The notes below the pieces were generated by a model. The model saw only the letters and a program-made list of their open reading frames with translations, ran no database searches and was not told the DNA's origin. A program made the position numbers and the translations under genes. Shown here piece by piece: positions 1-7,326 of a stretch of 64,000 nt of DNA; within the stretch, counting starts at the first letter, position 1, and each line of letters starts with the position of its first letter. Source of the stretch: Chelativorans xinjiangensis (GTDB lineage Bacteria > Pseudomonadota > Alphaproteobacteria > Rhizobiales > Rhizobiaceae); assembly GCF_009812055.1 (NCBI RefSeq), contig NZ_WQNH01000024.1, forward strand, positions 1 through 64,000, in the 5' to 3' direction.

Positions 1-596
1 CCGCTGCCCCGGCCGCCGCACCCGCAGGCAACGGCGGCGCGCAGGCGGTCGCCTCCGCACGCATGCCGGCAGGCGGCGGCGGGCAGACCATGCGGCTGGT
101 GCGCGAGGCCCCGCGGGAAGAGGAGGCGCCCGCACCCGCGGCAGCCCCCGACCCCGAACCGGAGACGGTTCCGCTGACGTCGCTGGCCGACATCGCGGAG
201 CTGGCGGAGGCCAACCGCGACATGGCCTTCAAGGTGCAGTTCAAGCGCTGCGTCCGTCTCGTGCGCATCGAGCCGGGAAGGCTTGCCGTCAACCTGACGG
301 AGGACGCGCCGAAGACGCTTTTGAACGACCTGACGAACCGCCTGCAGAAATGGACCGGCCGACGCTGGATCGTCTCGCTGTCGCGCGAGGCGGGCGGCAA
401 GACGCTGGCCGAGGAGGAGAGCGGCCGCCGTGAAACCGCGCTCGCCGACGCGCGCGCCGACCCGGCCGTGGCCGCCATCCTGCAAAGCTTTCCCGGTGCG
501 CGCATCCTGGATGTGCGCATTCCCGACGCGGTGGCGGAAGAGGCGGCCGGCGATGCCGTGCCGCCCGAGCCGGACGCCGAAGACGATGATATCTAA
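1..596 (+). CDS. dnaX: DNA polymerase III subunit gamma/tau, C-terminal part (5' end outside window)
   Basis: The open frame enters from the left edge (first full codon at base 3) and ends with TAA at 594-596. The visible part has an Ala/Pro/Gly-rich linker followed by a folded-looking segment containing LADIAELAEANRD, then LQKWTGRRWIVSLSREAGG and the ending ILDVR plus an acidic tail. This fits the C-terminal tau region that contacts the polymerase and DnaB in the replisome. The ATPase domain lies outside the window. Downstream ybaB and recR are the classical dnaX neighbours, which supports the call. No frameshift signal for a gamma product can be judged from this fragment. Confidence 0.85.
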   Translation, partial: AAPAAAPAGNGGAQAVASARMPAGGGGQTMRLVREAPREEEAPAPAAAPDPEPETVPLTSLADIAELAEANRDMAFKVQFKRCVRLVRIEPGRLAVNLTEDAPKTLLNDLTNRLQKWTGRRWIVSLSREAGGKTLAEEESGRRETALADARADPAVAAILQSFPGARILDVRIPDAVAEEAAGDAVPPEPDAEDDDI

Positions 597-614
597 GCGC
601 GATTGGAGACGAAC

Positions 615-938
615 ATGCGCGACCTGATGGGCATGATGAGCAAGGCCAAGGAAATGCAGGCCAAATTCCAGGCCATGCAGGAAGAGATCGCCACAATGGA
701 GGCCGAGGGCCAATCCGGCGGCGGCGCCGTCAAGGTGGTGCTCTCGGGCCGCTTCGAGATGAAGAAGCTCCATATCGACCCCTCGCTCTTCAAGGAGGAC
801 GACGTGGAGATCCTCGAGGATCTGATCCTGGCCGCCCACAACGACGCCAAGGCGAAGGTCGAAACTGAGATGAAGAAGAAGACCGAGGAGATGACGGCCG
901 GCCTGCCGATCCCACCGGGAATGAAGCTGCCCTTTTGA
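615..938 (+). CDS. YbaB/EbfC family nucleoid-associated protein
   Basis: This 107-residue protein starts [15 protein letters not shown], the usual N-terminus of YbaB/EbfC proteins, which form small dimers that bind DNA. Positions 30-50 contain the family's Gly-rich turn ([17 protein letters not shown]) and the end has IPPGMKLPF, the typical C-terminus. The ATG at 615 is chosen over an upstream in-frame TTG at 603 because GGAG lies about 8 bases before it and the family begins here. The gene lies 18 bases after dnaX and would normally be followed by recR; here a GNAT gene on the other strand intervenes. Confidence 0.93.
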   Translation: MRDLMGMMSKAKEMQAKFQAMQEEIATMEAEGQSGGGAVKVVLSGRFEMKKLHIDPSLFKEDDVEILEDLILAAHNDAKAKVETEMKKKTEEMTAGLPIPPGMKLPF

Positions 939-942
939 GATG

Positions 943-1446
943 TCAGGGGATTTCCCGCTCCATCTCGACCGCCGGGAGGGCGATACCAGGGGCGAACTCG
1001 ACCTCGATGCGGCGGATGCGCCGGAAGCCGACCGAGGCATAGAACCTTTCCGCCGGGAGGGTGGACTGGCTCTTGATGAGGCGTGTGCCGGCAGCGGCCG
1101 CCTCGGCGAGGCAGCGCTCGACGAGCAGCCGGGCGATACCCTTGCGCAGATGTGCGGGATGGGTGGCGAAATGGCGGATATGCGCCACGCCCTCCTCGAT
1201 CCCGCCGGTGCCGGGCTTCTCCATCGTCCAGCCGCCGCAGCCGGCCGGTTCGCCGTCGGCCACGACGACGAAATAGGTGCCGCTTGCAAGCAGCTTCGGG
1301 TTCGCCCGCGACATGATCGGGAGGGCCTTTGCAAGCTTCTCCGGCTCGTAGGAGCCGTCGGCGAGCGTGGCGTAGGCAGCGGCGATGAGGTCCGACAACA
1401 TGTCGAGGTCGCCGGGCGTGGCGACACGGATGGCGATATCGGCCAT
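943..1446 (-). CDS. GNAT family N-acetyltransferase
   Basis: The 167-residue product has a standard GNAT layout: beta strand 1 IAIRVATPGDLDMLSDLI near the N-terminus, a central strand ending HIRHFATHPAHLRKGIARLL with the acetyl-CoA pyrophosphate-binding loop (Q/RxxGxG/A variant RKGIAR), and the C-terminal AERFYASVGFRRI motif. It would transfer an acetyl group from acetyl-CoA to an unknown amine. It is convergent with ybaB (4 bases between stops) and divergent from recR, so it breaks the dnaX-ybaB-recR row in the opposite orientation. The substrate cannot be inferred. Confidence 0.88.
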   Translation of the reverse strand: MADIAIRVATPGDLDMLSDLIAAAYATLADGSYEPEKLAKALPIMSRANPKLLASGTYFVVVADGEPAGCGGWTMEKPGTGGIEEGVAHIRHFATHPAHLRKGIARLLVERCLAEAAAAGTRLIKSQSTLPAERFYASVGFRRIRRIEVEFAPGIALPAVEMEREIP

Positions 1447-1542
1447 GGCGGGCGTCTCCTCGGCGTTTGGAGCCGTCCGGCAGCATAGCCAACGGCGGTG
1501 CAGGCGCTACCCAATTCTTTCGTTCCCGGTTAAACCGTCCTC

Positions 1543-2148
1543 ATGTCGAAGCGAATCGCCGGCCCCGAGATCGAACGCCTGATACAGCTCCTGGCCAAGG
1601 TGCCGGGGCTGGGGCCGCGCTCGGCCAGGCGGGCGGCACTGCACCTGATCAAGAAGAAGGAACAGCTCTTCGCGCCGCTTTCGGCGGCGATGAGCGAGGC
1701 GCTGGAGAAGGTGCGGGTGTGCTCGGTCTGCGGCAACGTGGATACCGCCGACCCCTGCTCCATCTGCACCGACCCGCGGCGCGATGCGGCGACGCTGATC
1801 GTGGTGGAGGACGTTGCCGACCTCTGGGCGCTGGAGCGCGCGGCGGCGATGAACGTGCGCTACCACGTGCTGGGCGGCACGCTGTCGCCGCTCGACGGCG
1901 TCGGGCCGGACGACCTCAACATCGCCGGGCTGGTGAATCGCGTGGCCGAGGGCGGCATCGCCGAGATCATCCTCGCCGTCAACGCCACCGTCGAGGGGCA
2001 GACGACCGCCCATTACATCACCGACCAGATGGCCGATATGGGGGTGAAGGTGACGCGTCTGGCGCACGGCGTGCCGGTGGGCGGGGAGCTCGACTATCTC
2101 GACGAGGGCACGCTTGCCGCGGCGCTGAAATCGCGCACGGTGTTTTGA
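1543..2148 (+). CDS. recR: Recombination mediator protein RecR
   Basis: The product is 201 residues, the family's usual length. The N-terminus has the helix-hairpin-helix segment ([20 protein letters not shown]), followed by a four-cysteine zinc finger (C60, C63, C72, C75) and a Toprim domain with [12 protein letters not shown]. RecR acts with RecF/RecO to load RecA on gapped DNA. The ATG follows the GNAT gene's divergent start by about 100 bases, so recR probably has its own promoter here or reads through from dnaX-ybaB across an antisense gene. Confidence 0.96.
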   Translation: MSKRIAGPEIERLIQLLAKVPGLGPRSARRAALHLIKKKEQLFAPLSAAMSEALEKVRVCSVCGNVDTADPCSICTDPRRDAATLIVVEDVADLWALERAAAMNVRYHVLGGTLSPLDGVGPDDLNIAGLVNRVAEGGIAEIILAVNATVEGQTTAHYITDQMADMGVKVTRLAHGVPVGGELDYLDEGTLAAALKSRTVF

Positions 2149-2170
2149 CGTTCGGAGGGAGAAGCAGGAA

Positions 2171-3586
2171 TTGAAAAGTCTCGCCCCTTCGCGCCCCCCT
2201 CTGCCCTGCCGGGCATCTCCCCCACAAGGGGGGAGATTGCGCCGGCCGCTTTTGCCGGCGCTCTCTTTGCCGCGGTGGTGGTTGGCGAAACCAGTCGTGA
2301 CGGCAAATCTCCCCCCTTGTGGGGGAGATGCCCGGCAGGGCAGAGGGGGGCAACGTAAGGCGCCGATCCTGGCCGTGGTGCTGGTCATATTTTCATTCCT
2401 CCTCACCCCCGTTCCCGCCGCCGCACAGAACGTCTCCAACCTCTTCGCCCAATGGCTTCAGGCCGACCTGTGGCCGGAGGCCCGCGCGCGCGGCATCTCG
2501 CCCGCCACCTTCAATGCCGCGTTCGCCGGCGTGACGCCCAATCTGAAGCTGCCGGACCTGGTGATGCCGGGCGAGAGCGCGCCGCGGGCCACCGCGCAGC
2601 ACCAGGCCGAATTCCGCGCGCCGTCGGCCTATTTCGACCATATCGGCGGCGTGGTTTCGGGCGGCAGGCGGCTGGCCGGCCAGCATGCGGCGACGCTTGC
2701 GGCGATCGAGAAGCGCTTTGGGGTGCCGCGCGGCATCGTGCTGGCGATCTGGGGGCGCGAATCGGGCTTCGGCGCCGCCAAGATCCCGCACAATGCCTTC
2801 GAGGTGCTGGGCACCAAGGCTTTTCTCGCCACGCGCAAGGAGATGTTCCGCGAGGAGGTGCTGGCGGCACTGGAAATGGTGGAAAAGCGGGGCGTGGGGC
2901 CGCAGACGATGCGCTCGTCCTGGGCCGGCGCCATGGGGCAGCCGCAGTTCCTGCCGTCCTCCTACCTGAAATACGCGGTCGATTTCGACGGCGACGGGCG
3001 GGCCGACATCTGGAACTCGGTGCCCGACACGCTTGCCTCCATCGCCAATTACCTTGCAAGCCACGGCTGGGTGCGCGGGCGCGACTGGGGCTTCGAGGTG
3101 ACGGTGCCACAGGGCATCTCCTGCGCCGAGGAGGGGCCGGACCGGGGCCGGCGCATCGCCGACTGGGCGGCGGCGGGGATCGCCCGCGTGGGCGGCAAGG
3201 CCTTTCCAGCGCACGAGATTGAGGGCGAGGGCTATCTGATGATGCCGGCGGGCCGGCTCGGGCCGGCCTTCATCGTCACGCCGAACTTTTACCGGCTGAA
3301 GGATTATAACGAGAGCGATCTCTACGCGCTCTTCGTCGGCCATGCGGGCGACCGCATCATGTATGGGGACATGGCCTTTGCCGCCGGGTGGAGCCGCGTC
3401 GACGGCTTGAGCCGTGCCGATATCGCCGCCATGCAGCGGGCGCTGGAGCGGCAAGGGCACGATGTCGGCGGCGCCGACGGGCTTGCCGGCTTCAAGACGC
3501 GGCGCTCCATCGGCCGGTGGCAGGCGAAGGCGGGCCGGGCCGCCACCTGCTTTCCCGATAGAGACCTGGCGCGGCAACTCGGGTAA
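2171..3586 (+). CDS. Lytic murein transglycosylase, MltB/SLT_2 type, with repeat-derived N-terminal leader
   Basis: After a signal-like segment (ILAVVLVIFSFLLTPVPAAAQ) the protein has an SLT_2 domain with the catalytic Glu in IWGRESGFGAAK and the downstream motifs GAMGQPQFLPSSY and DFDGDGRADIWNS. It ends in a peptidoglycan-binding-like domain (AAMQRALERQGHDVGGADG). It would cleave murein glycan strands to anhydro-muropeptides in the periplasm. A TTG at 2171 has GGAGGG 10-12 bases upstream, but about 55 codons after it are translated from a palindromic intergenic repeat. Without that leader, GTG codons at 2375 or 2378 would give a signal peptide with almost no basic N-region. The start is therefore uncertain, while the gene itself is not. 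Confidence 0.88.
   Translation: MKSLAPSRPPLPCRASPPQGGRLRRPLLPALSLPRWWLAKPVVTANLPPCGGDARQGRGGQRKAPILAVVLVIFSFLLTPVPAAAQNVSNLFAQWLQADLWPEARARGISPATFNAAFAGVTPNLKLPDLVMPGESAPRATAQHQAEFRAPSAYFDHIGGVVSGGRRLAGQHAATLAAIEKRFGVPRGIVLAIWGRESGFGAAKIPHNAFEVLGTKAFLATRKEMFREEVLAALEMVEKRGVGPQTMRSSWAGAMGQPQFLPSSYLKYAVDFDGDGRADIWNSVPDTLASIANYLASHGWVRGRDWGFEVTVPQGISCAEEGPDRGRRIADWAAAGIARVGGKAFPAHEIEGEGYLMMPAGRLGPAFIVTPNFYRLKDYNESDLYALFVGHAGDRIMYGDMAFAAGWSRVDGLSRADIAAMQRALERQGHDVGGADGLAGFKTRRSIGRWQAKAGRAATCFPDRDLARQLG
2195..2350. repeat. Palindromic intergenic repeat, family A, copy 1
   Basis: About 45 bases at the left (CCCCCCTCTGCCCTGCCGGG onward) are repeated in inverted orientation at the right end, with a 65-base variable centre. 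Related copies lie at 12322-12516 and 27945-28128. This copy lies inside the reading frame of the murein transglycosylase. Confidence 0.9.
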
Positions 3587-3617
3587 GCTGCCGCGGTAGC
3601 CGGGCGGGGGCATCGCG

Positions 3618-3658
3618 TACTGTATTTTTTTAAGCAGTATTCGGGTTTTCAGGCAGTA
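3618..3658. promoter_or_regulatory. T-rich leader with TACTG/CAGTA inverted repeat
   Basis: TACTG at 3618-3622 pairs with CAGTA at 3635-3639 across a T-rich spacer, and a second CAGTA is at 3654-3658. The sequence lies 20-60 bases before the lipoprotein start and stands out as AT-rich. It may be a promoter/operator or a weak terminator of the preceding gene; the sequence alone does not decide. Confidence 0.25.
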
Positions 3659-3676
3659 TCCAAAGGAGGGTCTCCC

Positions 3677-4075
3677 GTGAATCGCTTCAAACCGCTCGCA
3701 GGCCTTGGCGTCATCGCCTTTGCCGGCGTCATCCTGTCCGCCTGCACCGTCGTCGTCGAAGAGGGGACCGAGCGCCCGCGCCCGCCGCGCCCGCAAATCT
3801 GCACCCAGGAATACGCACCCGTCTGCGCCCGCCGCGGCGAGCGCCAGCGCACCTTCCCCAACGCCTGCTTCGCGCGGGCCGATGGCTTCGAACCGGTGTA
3901 TCGGGGCGAATGCCGGCAGCAGTCCATCCGGCCGCCCCGGCCCGACCGGCCGCAATTCTGCACCAGGGAATACGCACCCGTCTGCGCCCGGCGCGGCAAC
4001 CGCCTGCGCACGTTCGGCAATGCCTGCGAGGCGGAGGCCGCCGATTACCGCATCCTGGGGCGTGGCGAGTGCTGA
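3677..4075 (+). CDS. Lipoprotein with two tandem Kazal-like domains
   Basis: A GTG start at 3677 follows a strong AAAGGAGGG site. The 132-residue product has a lipoprotein signal with lipobox LSAC (C23), so it should be anchored to a membrane. Two repeats follow, each with four cysteines at identical spacing (C42, C50, C64, C79 and C95, C103, C117, C132) and the shared pattern EYAPVCARRG..R.RTF.NAC, separated by Pro/Arg-rich linkers. The pattern matches part of the Kazal-type protease-inhibitor consensus, but the usual six cysteines are reduced to four. Inhibition of a protease is possible but unproven. The 3' end overlaps the convergent gene at 4045-4539 by 31 bases. Confidence 0.82.
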   Translation: MNRFKPLAGLGVIAFAGVILSACTVVVEEGTERPRPPRPQICTQEYAPVCARRGERQRTFPNACFARADGFEPVYRGECRQQSIRPPRPDRPQFCTREYAPVCARRGNRLRTFGNACEAEAADYRILGRGEC

Positions 4076-4539
4076 GGTGAGCCAGGCGGGGCACCCCGCC
4101 GGGGCCGCCTGCCTTTTCCCGGGGGGTGCGGGCTGGCCTTTCTCGGTGGGCGCCGTCCCTTCATGCGCTCGAGCTCGTGCCTGATCTCGTCACGCAGCGG
4201 CTCGATGATCTCCGGGTCGAGCGGCACGCAGGGCGGGATCAGGGGTTTCAGCGGGAAGCTCCAGTCGTCCTCCGGGCGGCGGCCGAGGCAATCGCGGTTG
4301 CGGCGGCACTTGCCGATGCGGCAGGTGTGGTGGGAGCCGAGCTTCGCGCAGAGCGCCTGGAACAGCCGCAGATAGATGCCGAGCTTGTCGTAATGCTCGG
4401 CGCGGTCGCGCTCGAAGATCGCGTGTTGCTCGTCGGTGCGCCAGGCGGCGCGCTCCATCGGCGGCACCTTGAAAAGGGGATACCAGTTATACGCGCCTTC
4501 GACCGGGTTCCTTTCGTGGGGGTTTTCGGGTCCGTCCAT
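4045..4539 (-). CDS. Cys-rich hypothetical protein
   Basis: I do not recognise a named family. The product is 164 residues from an ATG preceded by AAGGAAAGGAAG; an in-frame extension of 45 codons upstream exists but lacks a clear site. The central part has cysteines and histidines that could bind a metal (C64, H70, H71, C73, C78, C84, C104, with TCRIGKCRRNRDC). The start is polar and aromatic (GAYNWYPLFKVPPMERAAW) and the last 35 residues are Pro/Arg/Lys-rich. No signal peptide or membrane segment is seen. Codon use in the core looks like coding sequence; the basic tail overlaps the neighbouring lipoprotein gene and may be poorly conserved. Confidence 0.6.
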   Translation of the reverse strand: MDGPENPHERNPVEGAYNWYPLFKVPPMERAAWRTDEQHAIFERDRAEHYDKLGIYLRLFQALCAKLGSHHTCRIGKCRRNRDCLGRRPEDDWSFPLKPLIPPCVPLDPEIIEPLRDEIRHELERMKGRRPPRKASPHPPGKGRRPRRGAPPGSPQHSPRPRMR

Positions 4540-4679
4540 CGCGGCTTCCTTTCCTTCGTGTTTCGGGTCCTTCGTGTTTCGGGAGATTGCGGGCACGCGC
4601 TTTTCCTTCCCGCCGGTGGGCCGGCGGGTGGGCGGCAGTTTGGGGAGACGGGCGGCCTTCGTGTCGCCAGTCAAATTTT

Positions 4680-5136
4680 TTTTCGCGACCCTCGGGCCGC
4701 CCGTCCGGCGTTCTTAAGTCTCCGCCCGTTCCGCTTCCACGAAGCCGGATCCGGAAGGCTTTGAGCCTTCCACGACAGGGCGCTCCCGCGCCCCCGTCTT
4801 TCCGGCTCCCCTTTAAAGTGCACCGTCCGGCACGCGCCGCCCGTAGTGGCGGCAGGGGAACCCTTGGGCGGAGCCTCCCCGGGCCGACCGCCACGTTAGC
4901 GGCCCGCCGGAGGCGCCGGCCCACCCTCGCAAGACCGCCGTCGCGACCTGCGTCCCCGCGGGATGAGCAGGGACAGGATAGTGCCGGGTTTGGGGAGGGG
5001 GGATAAAATGGGGGTGAAAAAATTTGGGAGTTGAGGTGGATCAATGGGTTGGAGGGAAGGAGGGGTGGATTTTATCCACGGCGTGTGAGGGTTGTGCGCT
5101 CGATTATGAGGGGTTGGCGAGGAACAGGCAGGGTGG
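4680..5136. other. Gene-free, hairpin-rich region; possible structured RNA or repeat
   Basis: No convincing gene is present. Several strong inverted repeats occur in a row: 4753-4760 with 4764-4771 (8 perfect pairs, 3-base loop), 4779-4783 with 4788-4792 (GGCGC/GCGCC), and further GC-rich stems around 4880-4920. Reading frames here are Arg/Pro-rich and look spurious. The right part (4990-5130) is G-rich and purine-biased and holds nothing that I recognise. The hairpin string could be a noncoding RNA or a degraded repeat; no known RNA family was recognised. Confidence 0.35.
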
Positions 5137-5138
5137 GT

Positions 5139-5310
5139 GCCAAGCGCCCTCGTGGTTCGACAGGCTCACCATGAGGGCTACTGGGATGCCCGGGCTTTTC
5201 TAACGCTTGAGCAGTTCGCCAAAGTGTTTGCACCCTGCTCTGCTGTGGCGGCGAGCGCTACGCTTCAGTAGCCCTCATGGTGAGCCTGTCGAACCACGAG
5301 GGCGCTTGGC
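5139..5310. repeat. Palindromic intergenic repeat, family C, copy 1
   Basis: GCCAAGCGCCCTCGTGGTTC at the left is repeated inverted at the right end, just before the lepA stop. The arms are about 45 bases long around a variable centre. A second copy is at 22176-22341. The element could fold into a long hairpin in the lepA 3' untranslated RNA. Confidence 0.88.
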
Positions 5311-5318
5311 GCCATCCC

Positions 5319-7127
5319 TCAATCCCCCATCTTCAGCGCCTGGATGAACGCCTCCTGGGGGATGTCGACCTTGCCGAACTGGCGCATCTTCTTCTTGCCC
5401 TCTTTCTGCTTGTCGAGGAGCTTGCGCTTGCGGGTGACGTCGCCGCCGTAGCATTTGGCGGTCACGTCCTTTCTCAGCGCCGAGATGGTTTCGCGGGCGA
5501 TGACCTTGCCGCCGATTGCCGCCTGGATGGGGATCTTGAACAGGTGGTGCGGGATCAGCTCCTTCAGCTTCTCGCACATGGCGCGGCCGCGGCGATCGGC
5601 CTGGGAGCGGTGGACCAGCATGGACAGGGCGTCGACGGGCTCCTCGTTGACGAGGATCGACATCTTGACGAGGTCGCCCTCGCGGTAGTCGGTGAGGTGA
5701 TAATCGAAGGAGGCGTAGCCGCGGCTGATCGACTTCAGGCGGTCGTAGAAGTCGAACACGACTTCGTTGAGCGGCAGGTCGTAGACCAGCATGGCGCGGC
5801 TGCCGGCGTAGGAAAGGTCGGCCTGGATGCCGCGGCGGTCCTGGCAGAGCTTCAGGATGGAGCCCAGATACTCGTCGGGGGTCATGATCGTGGCGCGGAT
5901 CCACGGCTCCTCGATCGAGGCGATCTTCATGACGTCCGGCATGTCGGCCGGGTTGTGCAGCTCGATCTGCGAGCCGTCGGTCAGGTTTATCCGGTAGACG
6001 ACGCTGGGCGCGGTGGCGATCAAGTCGAGGTCGAACTCGCGGGTGAGCCGCTCCTGGATGATCTCCAGGTGGAGGAGGCCCAGGAAGCCGCAACGGAAGC
6101 CGAAGCCGAGGGCGGCGGAGGTTTCCATCTCGTAGGAGAAGCTGGCGTCGTTGAGGCGCAGCTTGCCGACGGCGGCGCGCAGATCTTCGAAATCGGCCGC
6201 GTCCACGGGGAAGAGGCCGCAGAAGACGACGGGTTGGGCGGGCTTGAAGCCCGGCAGGGCCTTTTGCGTGGGGCGGCGGTCGTCGGTGATGGTGTCGCCG
6301 ACGCGGGTGTCGGCCACCTCCTTGATGGAGGCGGTGATGAAGCCGATCTCGCCGGGGCCGAGGGCATCGACCATGACCATCTTCGGGGTGATGACGCCGA
6401 CACGGTCGATCGGGTATTTCGCGCCGGTGCCCATCATGCGGACGATCTGGCCCTTTTTCAGGACGCCGTCGATGATGCGGACGAGCACGATGACGCCGAG
6501 ATAGGCGTCGTACCATGAATCGACGAGGAGGGCCTTGAGCGGGGCTTCGGCGTCGCCTTCGCGTGGTGGGGGGAGGCGGGTGACGATGGCCTCCAGCACC
6601 TTGTCGACGCCGAGGCCGGTCTTGGCGGAGATCATCACGGCGTTGGAGGCGTCGAGGCCGATGACGTCCTCGATCTGCTGGCGGATGCGCTCGGGATCGG
6701 CGGCGGGAAGGTCCACCTTGTTGAGGACGGGGACGATCTCGTGGTCGTTGTCGAGCGCCTGGTAGACGTTGGCGAGCGTCTGGGCTTCGACCCCTTGAGA
6801 GGCGTCGACGACGAGGAGGGAGCCTTCGCAGGCGGCGAGAGAGCGCGAGACCTCGTAGGCGAAGTCGACATGGCCGGGGGTGTCGATGAGGTTGAGGACG
6901 TAGTGCTGGCCGTCCCTGGCGTTGTATTCGAGGCGCACGGTGTTGGCCTTGATGGTGATGCCGCGCTCGCGCTCGATGTCCATGGCGTCGAGCACCTGCT
7001 CCTTCATCTCACGCTCTTCGAGCGAGCCGGTCATCTGGATGAGCCGGTCGGCGAGCGTCGACTTGCCGTGGTCGATGTGGGCGACGATGGAGAAGTTGCG
7101 AATACGGGAAAGGGGCGTGTCTGTCAT
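5319..7127 (-). CDS. lepA: Elongation factor 4 (LepA), translational GTPase
   Basis: The product is 602 residues, as usual for LepA. The P-loop is AHIDHGKST (residues 16-24), followed by [11 protein letters not shown] (switch I region), DTPGHVDF (G3) and [10 protein letters not shown] (G4). The C-terminal domain ends [16 protein letters not shown], typical of EF4. It binds ribosomes and is thought to remobilise stalled or back-translocated complexes. ATG at 7127 is chosen because the family starts [20 protein letters not shown]; the frame stays open upstream but without family similarity. It is divergent from the histidine kinase gene and followed by a palindromic repeat. Confidence 0.97.
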   Translation of the reverse strand: MTDTPLSRIRNFSIVAHIDHGKSTLADRLIQMTGSLEEREMKEQVLDAMDIERERGITIKANTVRLEYNARDGQHYVLNLIDTPGHVDFAYEVSRSLAACEGSLLVVDASQGVEAQTLANVYQALDNDHEIVPVLNKVDLPAADPERIRQQIEDVIGLDASNAVMISAKTGLGVDKVLEAIVTRLPPPREGDAEAPLKALLVDSWYDAYLGVIVLVRIIDGVLKKGQIVRMMGTGAKYPIDRVGVITPKMVMVDALGPGEIGFITASIKEVADTRVGDTITDDRRPTQKALPGFKPAQPVVFCGLFPVDAADFEDLRAAVGKLRLNDASFSYEMETSAALGFGFRCGFLGLLHLEIIQERLTREFDLDLIATAPSVVYRINLTDGSQIELHNPADMPDVMKIASIEEPWIRATIMTPDEYLGSILKLCQDRRGIQADLSYAGSRAMLVYDLPLNEVVFDFYDRLKSISRGYASFDYHLTDYREGDLVKMSILVNEEPVDALSMLVHRSQADRRGRAMCEKLKELIPHHLFKIPIQAAIGGKVIARETISALRKDVTAKCYGGDVTRKRKLLDKQKEGKKKMRQFGKVDIPQEAFIQALKMGD

Positions 7128-7326
7128 GGCCGCGCGTATAGAGATATGCGGCGGCGAAGGGAAGCCTATGATTTTCACCCGCAGGGCGGCGATGGTGGCG
7201 GCGAAGGGTGCAACCCTCCTCAACCCAGCATAGGCGCTTAACCGAAACTTCACGTTATGCGCACATTTTCCCGCCCGGCGGCTTGCGCCAGGGAGATGGC
7301 GCCGGGTCGCGCATTGGGGGATATCG

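Noticed and set aside
4587-5006. A 139-codon frame rich in Arg, Pro and Ser
   Set aside because: No ribosome site, no recognisable fold, and composition set by GC-rich hairpins. Better treated as non-coding.
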